Origin: Cryptomeria japonica
Lineage: Eukaryota; Streptophyta; Pinopsida; Cupressales; Cupressaceae
Length of the DNA stretch: 64,000 bases
Assembly: GCF_030272615.1 (NCBI RefSeq)
Contig: NC_081409.1
Coordinates: forward strand, 913,383,840 to 913,447,839
Reading direction: 5' to 3'
In this document: piece by piece, positions 22,036 through 34,102 of the stretch
Layout of the letters: every line of letters begins with the position of its first letter
How positions within the stretch are numbered: position 1 is the stretch's first letter
Program-made: the position numbers and the translations under genes
The notes under the pieces: generated by a model
Seen by the model: the letters and a program-made list of their open reading frames with translations, nothing else
Told to the model about the DNA's origin: nothing
Databases searched by the model: none

Positions 22036-23491
22036 TGTATGCGGGAAAAGTGGGCGAATAAAACTTAATATTTGAAAATTTAGTTAAATACTAGTCCACA
22101 CACACACAGAGGACTTCTTGATGCAAGCTATGGAGTAACGTAGTGTTACTCAACTTCCCAAGGAGGGTCCCATGGTTCTCTATCTCACAATGTCCCTCAA
22201 ACCAACGTTTTTGCTCTCAGATCACTGAGCAAAATGGTTTAGGGATGGCAAATATGAGAACGAGAGATGCTTTTGCTAAATTTAGTATGAAATAGATGTT
22301 AAGCTATGTATGATATTAAAAATGCAATAAACTAGATGATAAGATGACAAGGTTAGTATGAATACTATCCTAACATGATATATTTAGTCTATGATTGAAC
22401 TAAAATGATAAAGAAAGTAATCTAAACATGCATATTTAGTCTAATTCCTGATCTAAAAGAGGCTAAACGATGAGCATAAAAATGATATGAAAGCTTAAAA
22501 TAATTTGAGCATAAGTGTAATCCTTCAAATTTGAAAGATGATTGTTGAGAATGGAGGAATGAGAGCTCTATTTATAGCATAAACAGGGCAATGGATGGTC
22601 AAGATTGAAAGGTTTAATCAAGGGCCAGGTTTGAAAGTTGGGGATCCATGTGCACAATTGGCACCAATGAAATGGTGACAAATGTCAACATAGGGTTGGG
22701 TTGAGAGAAGAGGTTGGAGGCATTAAAGGCCTGAGAAGACCTCATGGTTATCTAAAGGCTAAGGGTCAAGTCTAAGTTAGGCTTACCCACTGGATTAAGA
22801 GTTAATCCAAAGATAAACCTTTGTGCAAATGATTAAAAGATAATCATGGTCAAAGCATTAATGGCCTGATGAGACCCTTGGGTTGGATAGAGGTTGAGTC
22901 AAAACAAATGTTTTAACCATGTGGGAGGGTTTGAATTAACCATTAATGGTTATTGGAGACTTTAGGGATTAAGTGGTTGAAGGTTGGAAGCCTTCAATGG
23001 TTTTCAAAGACTTTAAGGGTTTTGGTGGTTGAAGGTTGAAAACCTTTAATGGTTATCAAAGACTTTAAGCCATTTGAGAAGTGACTTCCCTTTGCTTAGG
23101 GATGTGACAAAATTTAGAGGAGGGTTAGGTTAATTAGAAGTGTTTAGAAGATTCTAGAAGGGATTAGAAAGGGGTTTGGGATTTTACAAGTGGATGGAGG
23201 GATAATAGGATTTAATTGAATTAAATGATTTAATTCAATTTGGTTGTAATTAAATAAATTTGATTTATTCAATTTGGGATAACTATTTAATTAAATTTGA
23301 ATTTAATTAAAAGTGGATAGGGGGGTTTTAATTGAATAAAATGATTTATTCATTAAATGGGTATAGTGAATTTAATTTAAATAAATTGAATGATTTATTT
23401 AATTAAATAGAGGAATGTGGATAGTTTAATTAAATAGAGAAATGAACATAAAATATTCATTTAGGAATATGGTCATTTTTATACGTCTACA
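22036..23491 (+). mobile_element. Solo LTR (1456 bp), gypsy-like, TSD CATCC, inside copia RNase H
   Basis: TGTATGCGGG...GTCTACA flanked by CATCC at 22031-22035 and 23492-23496. Removing it joins the copia frame: RWDV on the right continues into the YHGN...SLDIHGY part on the left. The last 260 bp are AATTAAAT-rich and match 1-259. The orientation is taken from that match, with the terminus near 259, and is not independently shown. No internal sequence remains. Confidence 0.88.
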
Positions 23492-23496
23492 CATCC

Positions 23497-24490
23497 CAAC
23501 GAGTTATACCAAGATTATACATATATTTGGCAAGAAATCCCACAATTTGGGCAATGTCTAGTCTAGTATTGACCATAACATACATCAAAACTCCAACTGC
23601 ACTCTGGTAAGGAACTCTACTCGTGTCTTTCATCTCTAATGGATATGTAGGACAATATAAAATAGATAACTTTGTTCCAACTATAAAACAACACATAATG
23701 GTCTACAAGCATGCATGTTGAACCTCTATAAAACTGAATTCACATATTTACTCTAGCCTAGCCATATCTTTTTGTTCACTATATCTCTTCTAATTTTCAT
23801 CCCAAGAATGTGTTTCACTGCACCAAGATCTTTCATTTAAAATTTAGTAGCAAGATGGGACTTCAGTCCTAAAATCATACCTTTCCCTTTACCAATCAAT
23901 AACATATAATCAACATATTATGCTATGTACAAGAAATGATCACCATCAAACTTATAATAAACACAATGATTTCATTTAGAATGCTCAAATCTCAAAATCA
24001 ACACATATGTATCAAATTTTTGGTACCACATCCTAGGACTCTGGTTGTTCATATAAATATCCTACTCCAAATCACCGTGAAGAAAAGCAATTTTCACATC
24101 CATTTTCTCAACTTCTAATTCATAACCAATAGCAATAGAAATTAAAAATCTAATGAATGTCATTTTTTACATCAGGAGAAAATATCTCACTATAATCAAC
24201 ACCCCAACCTAAGAGTATCCTTTTGCAACCAACCTTTCTTTATACTTCTCAATAACTCCATCTGAACCAATCTTTTTCTTGAATGCCCATTTGCAACTAA
24301 TAGGTTTACATCCTTCAAGCATTACTACAAGATCCCATGTATCATTCTTTTTCAAATTTTTCATTTCTTCTTCCATAGAAATCTTCCAGGATTCTATATC
24401 ATTCATACCAAATTCCTCTTCTACAAATCTAGGTTCATTCACATTAGTATTCAAAGAAAAAAATACATCTCCAATCATCACCTAGCTTGA
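23497..24490 (-). pseudogene. Copia Pol, reverse transcriptase remnant
   Basis: Minus-strand frames give KNDTWDLVVMLEGCKPISC, KWAFKKKIGSDGVIEKYKER, LVAKGYS and later EMKDTSRVPYQSAVGVLMYV and NTRLDIAQIVGFLAKYM. These are the standard start and end blocks of copia RT. The middle, including the YVDD region, is broken by stops and frameshifts. Integrase and gag are absent to the right of 24490. With 21435-22030 it forms one element split by the solo LTR. Confidence 0.82.
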
Positions 24491-25818
24491 AGGGATGACT
24501 CATGTAAAACTCACTAGCCCTCTCTCAATGACAAGGAGACACAATCATGTTAGATCAGTGTCCCACTAATGGCCAAGCCTTCCCAATACATCCTTACTCT
24601 TTACAAACACTCAAGGCACACAAGAGGCATCCTCAATTACCTTATTAGTGTGTTTACTCCATTTTTTTAGTTAATATGATTTCACTTATTTACTCAACTC
24701 TCCAATAGGTTACATGGTGGCCACTTTGGACCTTGAACCCCATTGAGATCCACTCCCCTAATTGACTCTAATACCCACAACCTAATCTCATGTCAAAAAT
24801 TAGTGCAATATACCATATAACATCATAATGTTCAATTAAAAAATGCAATTTTATTCATACAGATGGCACACTCAATTGGCCCCAATACCAAGAGGATAGT
24901 TCCAATTTGATCCTATATTAAAATTTGTATATATAAAGTCACCATTCCACAAAATAATATGAAATTTAAATCACCAAATTCTAAATTTTACTAGATTTCA
25001 TTTTGGACCAAAAACCAGTCTAAGAGGCCATCCACCATTGATGAACCTCCAAGAACTCAAAAATTTAAAATGCAACCAAAAAAAAACCATTGATCTTTAA
25101 CTACACAACATCACAAAATATACTTATTTTTCCATTTCAATAATCCATTAAAATCTTGATAGCATATTCCCAAATAAACCCATGTTTTCCAAATTTAAAA
25201 CATACAACTCATACAATCAATCAAATGAACAAATTCAAACTGTAGAAATTCTTCAAATAATTCAACAAATTATTTAAACCCACAAATTAAAGTAATAGCC
25301 TACACATTTTGTAGAGTATGGATAAGAGAACCTATATTAATATTCATATGCACATTTGAATGAAGATTAAAAGATTAAATAGACTTCTACCAAGATTAAA
25401 TAACTATCTTGTACAAGTTACTAATATTTGATTGTTCCATTTGATTAGTGTACAAGATGGCTATTTATACAATGGAACGATCAAATAGACTTCTAACAAT
25501 ATGTTGAAAGTTTTTGAAACCATATGGTATGTTACTCATGTGGGAAATATTATGATAGGTGTTGAACTTATATGGTCCATGTATCAAAACTATATAGTTG
25601 GAGGAGTATGCGAGATTAGGTGCTAGACAATTACAATGTCAACTTGGATGTATTAAAATCAAGGCATGTACATCCATCTACAAGGAAAAAATATGAACGA
25701 AAGTAACTATGAAAATATTTACAAGGATTGTGTATTGAGTGGTACATAAAACTATGTAAATATATGTGTATGGACTATAGATTAAGTCATGCATAGATTG
25801 TGCATTACGTCATGTGTG
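24491..25818. other. Unassigned AT-rich stretch
   Basis: Between the copia RT remnant and the TSD at 25819. I see no domain, LTR ends, PBS or tandem repeat that I can defend. It may be an older eroded element. Confidence 0.35.
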
Positions 25819-25823
25819 GATTG

Positions 25824-27356
25824 TGTTAAACCCATGACAGGACTGAGAGGAGTGGTGAATCAATCCAAAACACTTCTAATTTGATCTAACTAATATTGAA
25901 TTATATTTAATAACAACACTAAAAACATCAACCATTAATACATGAACACCAAATTTACATGAAAAACCAACCAGGCAAAAACCATGGTGAGAATAATACT
26001 CACAATATAAATGGAATTGATTACAAAGTTTTAGGATTATTGCCATGGAGAAACATGCACTTGATGGAATTTCAAGGCTAGGCACACTAACTTAGGGAAA
26101 GATGCATGAAATTGCACAAACGAGGCACACTAATCTAGGGAAAGATACAAAAGGGCTGCCAAGAGACCCACTATCTTTCGACAACAGAAAGAATAATAGT
26201 AATGATAAGAGAAAGAATCTCCTAATCATGAAATTGTCCTTGAACCTCTATGTCAAGTGACCAACATCATGGAAAACACATCTATCATAAACCAGGGGGG
26301 AGTGTTTCTGAAGTAGAAGCAATCTTGCTTTACACCATTGTCAAAACTGAAAGATTATCATCAGAGCTCTTCACAAACTGACTCTTGCATGTTCGCAACA
26401 TAAAATCTACTTTCACATCATTTACATCCACTTCACATCAATTCACACACTATTTCACACACAACTCATACATCCACACTCCTTAAATACAGGTTAGATC
26501 ATCAAAAACCTAATTGAAGGTTAGCCACCAATAGAGTAAATATTATTACATGAAATAAGCCACTCATACCAAAAATATTCAATGCAGTCAACTCTAGGAG
26601 AAAGAGGGGACCCAAATCCATCACAAAACATCCTTTCAAGTTGAATCCAATCAATTGTACATGCTAGCACATCCTCCAAAGTCAGCACTAAACATAACAT
26701 GTAGATGAATGATAAACCTTAGCAACTAGTTGACCAAAAACATCTTCCAATGTAAATTAAATAATGCATATCTCCACACACCATGGTGAGACCAATAACT
26801 ACCATCTGGCATAGCTCCTAAAGAATATTCAGATTAAAAAGTACGATCCAAAATAAGGTAATCCAATTAGATACACAAAAAATTGAACATACTAGGCATA
26901 ATTTGACACAGCTCACTTCTGGAACAAAAACACCACCATAGAACCAAATTGAAATACAACATTAACCAACTCAACATGTCCATGAAATCACAACACAATA
27001 TTCCATATATCTAGAGGCCATCAAAGACTTTTTGGACTAGTCTAACAGACGGTCGCAATGTTAGAATGCAATAATGGCAAACACTTACAATTCACGAACT
27101 AGACAACATGATGATACAACATATTAAAAACCCTAAAACATAACCTTGACCATCTAGAGTTAAACAAAGCATTCAACTAGTAGAGAATTAAGTACTCTTT
27201 CCTACATATCAAACTTTCCATATACTTCACAAACTCAATAGCAATACTAATCAAAGAGACTTGCAACAATATACAACCATATCCATACTAAAATCTATCT
27301 GGAACACCAAGTTTGACAACGCAAATTAGATCAACAGACAACTCAAATTTCCAACG
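25824..27356 (-). repeat. Full LTR of the rearranged element (1533 bp)
   Basis: Begins TGTTAAACCCATGACAGG with GAGGAGTGGTGAATCAATCC just inside, then a hairpin-like CATGAAAAACC...AAAAACCATG segment (25958-25988). It ends TTTCCAACG (expected CCAACA), followed by a purine-tract complement ATCCCCCCTTTTT. Confidence 0.8.
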
Positions 27357-27499
27357 ATCCCCCCTTTTTCATCGATGGCAACACTTGCACATACTTCTCC
27401 CCCTTTGACATTAAATACAAAGATTAACCAACTTTCCAAACAAAACAAACTCCATTTCTCCTCCTGAGAGTAATGACAACAACAATCTAGGAGACAAAG

Positions 27500-27779
27500 A
27501 ATAAGCCTTAGTCTTGCAAGTCCCTTCAATGCATGTTGCTCCTTGGAAATAAGCCTAAAACTTTGTAATCAATTCTATTTATATTGTGAGTAGGATTCTC
27601 ACCGTGATTTTCCCTGATTGGGTTTTCCATGTAAATTTGGTGTTCATGTGTTGATGGTTGATGTTTTTAGTGTTTTTCTTAAATATTGTTTAATATTAGT
27701 TAGATAAAATTAGAATTGTGCCAGACTAATTCACCCGCCCTCTCAATCCTGCCCTGAGTTTAACAATTGGTATCAAATC
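27500..27779 (+). repeat. Inverted LTR end plus degenerate PBS
   Basis: 27512-27765 is the reverse complement of 25824-26085 ('CCTAAAACTTTGTAATCAATTC', 'GTAAATTTGGTGTTCATGT', 'GATGGTTGATGTTTTTAGTG'). It is followed by AT and TGGTATCAAATC (27768-27779), a decayed TGGTATCAGAGC. The order LTR end, two bases, PBS is intact, so the inversion carried the LTR/PBS junction as one block. Confidence 0.8.
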
Positions 27780-28691
27780 TCTTCACAAACTGACTTTCGC
27801 ACATCCACAACACAAAATATTCTTGCACATCATTTGCATCCACTTCACATCAATTTACACACAAATCATAATTCCACACTCCTCTAATGCAAGTTAGATC
27901 ATCACAAACTTAATTAAAGGTAGAACACCAACAAAGTAAACATTATTACATGAAATAAGCCACCTAGAAAAAAAATATTCAACGTTGTCCACTCGAGGAG
28001 AAAGAGGAGACCCAAATCCATCACAAAATATTCTTTCAAGTTGAATCCAACAAATCACACATGCTATCACACCCTCCAAAGTTGGCACTAAACATAACAT
28101 GTAGATAAATGACAAAGCTTAGCTACCAGTCACTAAAAAATATATTCCAATGTAAATTACTTAATGTGGATAGCCACACACTATGTTGAGACCCATAACT
28201 ACCATTTGACATAGCTCCTAAAGCATATCTAGACCAAAAAGTATGATCCAAATCCAATCGAATACGCAAAAAATTGAACATACCAAGCATAATCCAACAC
28301 AAGTCACTCCTGGAATAGAAACACCACCATAGAACTAAATTGAAATACTGCACTAACCAACTCAACATGTCCACCAAATCATAGTACAAGATTCCACATA
28401 TCTGGAGGCCACCAAAGACTTTCTAGACCAGTTTGACAAACACTCTCACTGTCATAACACAACAATGACAAACTCTTATAATCCGTGAACTAGTCAACAT
28501 GATGACACAACATATTCAAAACTTCAAAACATAACCTTCATATCAAACTTCTCATATACTTCTCAAACTCAATAGTAAAACCAGTTAGAGAAATCAACAA
28601 CCATATCCAAACCAAACTCTATCTAGAACACCAAGTTTGACATCAATGACAACACAACTCAGATATTAGCAGACAACTCAAATTTCCAACA
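27780..28691 (-). repeat. Truncated second LTR of the rearranged element
   Basis: Direct repeat of 26366-27356: 'CTTCACAAACTGACT', 'GGAGAAAGAGG-GACCCAAATCC', 'CATGTAGAT-AATGA', 'GACAACTCAAATTTCCAAC'. Divergence is clearly higher than between the LTRs of Element 1, so the insertion is older. Confidence 0.8.
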
Positions 28692-28696
28692 GATTG

Positions 28697-31079
28697 TGCA
28701 TTTAAGTAATGCACAGAACTATCTTGCATAAAGTTGAATTGAGGCTATTGGGCATGCATTAAGTATAAGCAAGAATACAAGATAAGTGACTAGATGAGGT
28801 AATGAGTGTGTGCATAGTTATAATCAAACAAGACCTGAAAGGAAGGTGTTACAAGATAAAAACAAGACAAGGGAATCCAAATACTAGCCAAATTCAAAAA
28901 TAGGATACATAGAACAAAAAAAAACATTTAAATCTAAAAAAAAAGGATAAACTCTAAGATTAATACCATAGGTCATGTAAGAATGCTAATTTCATCAAAT
29001 AATATAAAAAAGATAAATATTACTAAATTGCAATGATGAACAAATCTAACTCAGGTGATAATTTTTAACAAGTAACAAAAATTCCTTAAAACTGAAAGCG
29101 ATAGTTCAACAGTTTTATGTGTGATTCTAAGTTATATTATAGAGATATGGAAATAGTACTCAAGTTAGAATATATCAGTTCACACCATAATTGGAATTTA
29201 AAGATTGATTATATAGGTCTCTAGAATCTACCAGCAAATTATGTTTTTCTCTAATTGACCTACACACTTGCAAACTTGGTCTCCACAAGTGCAAACTGAA
29301 ACCTAATGTGTTGATTTATCATATTTCATGACATGATGTAGGGGCTTCAAAAATAACATTTTTTGTTTTTTCTTATAGTAGTGAGGAAAACTTGATCCAT
29401 TTTGGTGTCTCTTTGTGTTTTCATTAATGGTGTCATTTATGTTCTAAATTGGCTACATCATGAGACAAAATTGAAAGAAAATAGTATATCAAGATTTGCT
29501 CACCTTTATGTTTTAATGTATAAAATTGAGTAAGGACTAGTGGTGTTTAGGAACACCTTAAAAATCTACACAATTGTAAAGCTAACATTCTCCTTAGTTA
29601 TACATCTAGTTGAATTGATTGAATGTGTTTGGAACAAAATTTGAGGATAGTAAGCAAGAATAAAATTGAGCTAGGGTGATATATGCTAATAAAATGATTT
29701 ATAATATTACTATGATGTTCTCATAAATGATGTATGCCAATTCTCTTCAATGACTTCTAGGTGGTTGTTGACAATTTCCAAATAAATGAATATGTGTCTT
29801 CAAATACAACAACATTGCAAACAAATCAACACAAAAAAAATAAGTAAACTCAAAATTATTAGTAGAAAGAGTCTAACAAGGTTTATCTTGGAATTGAGTT
29901 TTGAAATTTCACTCGTTAGATCTACAACTATGAAAATGACTCTCAAGTGTCAAGTTCGCGGCCATGAATTTGATCTAAGGTAAAGAATGATAGGTGTAGC
30001 CATTGGAACCAATATATATATGAATGAGTAATAACGTAGTCAAGATGTGATGATGCCACGGATCAAGTTTATGAAATAAAATGTCACTTATAGATTAGTT
30101 ATTTCATTTAGAAAGCTAACTCAATTCAACCCAAAACATAAAAGAAAAAGACATTGATATGCAATTATCACATGAGACAAACCTTCACCAACTTTTCCCT
30201 CAAATAGTTAGAAAATATACAATAAAACATGAAAAAAAATTATTTATATTTATATATAATAGCCAAATAAAGGATAATGCTTATTCTTCGCCTACCTTTC
30301 TCTCAATCCAAGAGACTCTGTTCGTATTGATAACTACAAATTCCAAACATTAAAGCTAACACATTAAATGGCCAGCTTTTGAAATGATGTGAAGCATGTG
30401 CCTTGAGAAATAGAAGAAATAAATAGTGTTTCTGAGTTGTTTATATTTTTGCATTAAATTGGCAGTCACTCTCGTAATTTTCATGAATAAAGGCTTTTGG
30501 ACTGTGGGAAAGCTTTATATATCATATTAATCATAGACTTTTGAAATATACAATCTACTTTATTCTTAACATAAAGTAAAAGCAAATGATTTAAACGGAA
30601 TACAAGGAGAGATGAAGTAAAGGAATCCAATGTTTATTTGAGAGCAAAATCCTTCACATATTATATTGTATTTGAGTGCTTCTACTATTTGAAGCCTAAA
30701 GAAAACCTTTTATAAATGTAAAATAGTAAAGTTTAATTTGATTCAATAAAAAACTATAAATTAATCAAGATAAATAAATGAGTATTCGACAATAGTTTAT
30801 CGATTAGTGTACTTTAAATCAAATATTAAATTATTAAAGTTAAACGTAATATAAAAAGGTGCTTAGTTTTTATGATTGAAGAATAAATGATCTTTGACAG
30901 GGTGTTGACTTTTGAATTATGTCCGACTTAGAAATGCTATCTATCTATTAGTATCAAGTCCTTGAGTCGGGGACTTTTGTTTAGATTCTACCTTGCCTAG
31001 TATGTACCTTTTCATTGTTAATCACTTGATCATTATTTGTCTACTCTACTTTTATATATATAATGCTACTGGTATTTTA
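28697..31079. other. Unassigned AT-rich stretch
   Basis: Short ORFs only (for example 29786-29983 and 30159-30353), none with a recognisable domain. I see no LTR ends, tandem array or RNA gene. It probably contains eroded transposon or unique intergenic sequence. Confidence 0.35.
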
Positions 31080-31279
31080 AAAAAATTTAAAAGAACTGTT
31101 TTTATGCAACAACAAGACATATTCATTGGGTCAACCCCTAGAAATATGTGTAAAATTTCTTAGATGGCAATCAAGCTCCCTAAATACTAAAATTGGCCTT
31201 CTAACTCCACATAACTATTAGATTTAAAAAATCAAAGTTTCATAACTATACTTTATAAGGAAAAATGAACAGTTTATCT

Positions 31280-32500
31280 ATAAGAAAAAATTGTCGAAGC
31301 AATTGGGATCATTGGCTTGAATGTCTCCAACAACCTTCAATTTCATCTTGTAAATTTCACTTCACATAAATCTATGTGGGAAAAACTTAATGAACTATTT
31401 GGTACAATAAATGGATTTCATGCTTTCAATTGTGTGTAGAATTGATGATACTATATACTGATTCATTTCCTTAGATTGAATGCTTCTTGTTAAGTTTACA
31501 TATCTACTTTCATGTTTGCAAGGTTGTCGCAAAAAAAAAAATTACATAAATAATGTGTGGTATTGGTCTATTTAAGTTGAAAGGGTCATTTTAGGTTTTC
31601 TCTTCTACCCTCTACTTTTGAATAGATACTTTTGGTTTTAAATTTGAGATACCTTCTTTTAAGAAATGTTGTAATAGATGCATGAGGGAAAAAATTTTGT
31701 TACCCTCCATGGATACAATCGCCTCCTCTAAAAGTCAAGTATAAAGGGCATAAACATCTAAGGGTAAAGGAAATATCTACTTTATCAAGTGAGAATCACT
31801 CCAAGTAGAAGAACAAATTTGATAAGAATGATACTATCTCTTCTAAGTCAATTAGGCGTCCCTCAAATTAAAAGAATAAAATCAATAATCCATGTTCTTT
31901 TTATGGAATACCAAGTCATAAAATCACACATTATTTTTCAAAGGATTAAAGCCTTTGAAGATGTCATGAAGAACCACAATGTTACTATTCCCTGACCTAG
32001 TAAAAGTCAAGCACTTTTAGCTAAAGGTTTGGATTCATCCATAAAAAAATGGATCTTTACCTTAGGATCTTCTCATCAAATGACCAAATCGAATGATCTA
32101 CTTGAATATTTTTCTAATAGTTCTATGTCTTATATAATAGTTCGTAACTCTACACAAATTCTCTTTTTGGGCTTACATATTATTAAATGATAAATGAGTG
32201 CATTGATGATGTGCTCTGTGTTCTTGGTATTTCTACCAATATTCTCTATACATGATATATTTCCTACATTGGGGATGGGAAGGAATCAAGTGCTTCCCAC
32301 ATGATGTATTTATTAGAGAATTATAGTATCTAAAGAAAAATTTTGCTTCAAAATGAGTCAATAATGGGTCTATATATTATAATTTTCATGGAATTTAGTC
32401 ATTTTGTGGATCATCACACATTTACCATGTAGATTATTTAAGCATTATTTGAAATGAGTGGTTTTGATGCAAGAACCTCTACAAGGGATTTGTTGGCAAG
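31280..32500 (+). pseudogene. Copia gag-protease remnant
   Basis: In order on the + strand: a gag stretch LNVSNNLQFHLVNFTSHKSM followed by WEKLNELFGTIN (about 31310-31420); a zinc-knuckle remnant CSFYGIPSHKITHYF (about 31890-31935, second Cys to Tyr and last Cys to Tyr); KKWIFTLGSSHQMTKSNDLL (about 32045-32105), a ruined protease site (normally DSGASH); then DDVLCVLGISTNILSIHDIF (about 32200-32260). Stops and frameshifts are common. The order gag, knuckle, protease, pre-integrase is the copia order. Integrase and RT are missing. Confidence 0.72.
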
Positions 32501-32523
32501 AGACACTCCACAGGTCATCAAAT

Positions 32524-33014
32524 GTTGTCATTGATGGCAACTCATGTCTATAATTTAATCCGTAGTGAATAATTTACTCTTGAAGGCAGATTGAAGATGT
32601 GTTCAAGTCTAGCAAAATAGACCAAAGCCTCTGGTAGAATACAATATATTGATCAGCATTTCATTTCAATTGGATATTCTATGTTGTGGAGCCGTGGGAA
32701 GCTTGGTAAATGTCTAGAGTACCCTATTCCATGATTTTAGCATTTGGTGATAAGTGTTGTGCTAGTTTGAAGATCCGGTTTATCGATTTTTGGGTTGAAC
32801 AATGTTGTATGGCCGACTTGTGTGATTGTTTGTTGTGCAGAATTGGTGGAGCCATTTTGGTGATTGTTTTTGTGTTTGGGGATGTTTAACCGTCTTGTGG
32901 GAAGCGTGTGGACAATTATGTTTGGTCCACATAAGTATTGGAGATCGGATTTAAGCAACAATTCATACACGTCTCATTATTTGTAAAGTGTTCTTGAAGC
33001 TGACATGTAGTTGG
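32524..33014 (+). mobile_element. Possible LTR start interrupted by Element 2
   Basis: TGTTGTCATTGATGGCAACTC at 32524 resembles the LTR starts of this copia group. A TATATAAGG box at about 39758 on the far side of Element 2 could belong to the same LTR (32524-33014 joined to 39737 onward). This is inference from layout; no second LTR or end was found. Confidence 0.3.
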
Positions 33015-33897
33015 TGTTGGAATCCAAGAACACTGAGAGAGGGGGGGGTGAATCAGTGTTCTGCCGGTAATATAATATTTTACCTTATTATAACATACAT
33101 ATATAAACCGGTAAATGAAACAACATATAACATGAAGTAAATAAACCAGCCACATGAATGAACACCATAACACAAATTTTATACATGGAAAACCTCAAAG
33201 AGGAAAAACCATGGTGGGATTTGTGACCCACAATATCAATTCATTGGCCATATGAAAGATATTACATAGCATGGGGGCCTGCACATGCACATGCAGGAAG
33301 GCACATTGCTCAACACAAAAGAGTCTCATTGACTACAAGCTTTTGCTGAGATAAAATAGTACCGATGAACTCACAGATTGCACTTGCAATGCCAAAAAGA
33401 GTTCTGGTTAAAGCTCTGTTCTGTACCGGTTGATAAACCCCGAATCCTTCTACCAGTATCTCCTTTCCTCCAAGAATGCTTTACAAACCATCTACTGATC
33501 ATTGCATGATATTATATTCGCATACAAATGACCTACATGCATATACTTCGCATTACACATTTCTACTATCTTGTCATATCTCAAAATGACCTAACAGACT
33601 AACTTATATACCCTTTACAAACAATATGCCTTATGTCGGCTTACAATACAAAAGATATTCAATGTCAGCCCTTATACAATAATTACAAAATGATTTTACA
33701 AATAAAACCTTTCAGATCCCAAACTGATGTCGGCTTCACTGAAGTGTTGGATGTCGGTGTCAGTGTCGGTGATGACCATGAATACTTCAATGCGGGTATT
33801 CGCCAGTGTATGCCTCCAAATGTTGGTATATACCTTTAATAGAATCTTGTTGTCATCAATGACAACATATGATTCCAATGAGTGTCAATTGCCAACA
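33015..33897 (-). repeat. Element 2, 3' LTR (883 bp)
   Basis: On the plus strand it starts TGTTGGAATCCAAG, has GAGAGGGGGGGGTGAATCAG, then the hairpin segment at 33184-33213 (CATGG, CCTC, GAGG, CCATG arms), and ends TTGCCAACA. TGTTGG/CCAACA form the terminal inverted repeat. Confidence 0.9.
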
Positions 33898-33909
33898 ATC
33901 TCCCCCTTT
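33898..33909 (-). other. Polypurine tract of Element 2
   Basis: ATCTCCCCCTTT on the plus strand is AAAGGGGGAGAT on the element's strand, identical to the tract of Element 1. Confidence 0.88.
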
Positions 33910-34102
33910 GGCATTGATGGCAACACTCATGTGAAAAATGGATTCCCTGTCGGTTCAATTGAAACATGAAACATGCTCCCCCTGAATTGATTGACTCTGT
34001 CAATATCCTCCTCCTACGATTACATACATATTTTTCACATAATATACACTCCCCCTTTGGCATCAATGCCAAAGACTGGTGAAAGAATAATTACAGCTTA
34101 CT

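Larger units (their letters stand above)
25824..28691 (-). mobile_element. Rearranged LTR element with inverted LTR end (2868 bp, TSD GATTG)
   Basis: GATTG at 25819-25823 and 28692-28696 brackets a segment starting TGTTAAACCC and ending TTTCCAACA. The left part (25824-27356) is a full LTR in minus orientation. A polypurine-like segment and about 150 bp of internal sequence follow (27357-27500). Next, 27500-27779 is an inverted copy of the start of the LTR plus a PBS, and 27780-28691 repeats 26366-27356 directly. The parsimonious reading is an LTR-internal-LTR element that lost nearly all its internal region and suffered a small inversion spanning the PBS and one LTR end. No coding region remains. 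Confidence 0.8.
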
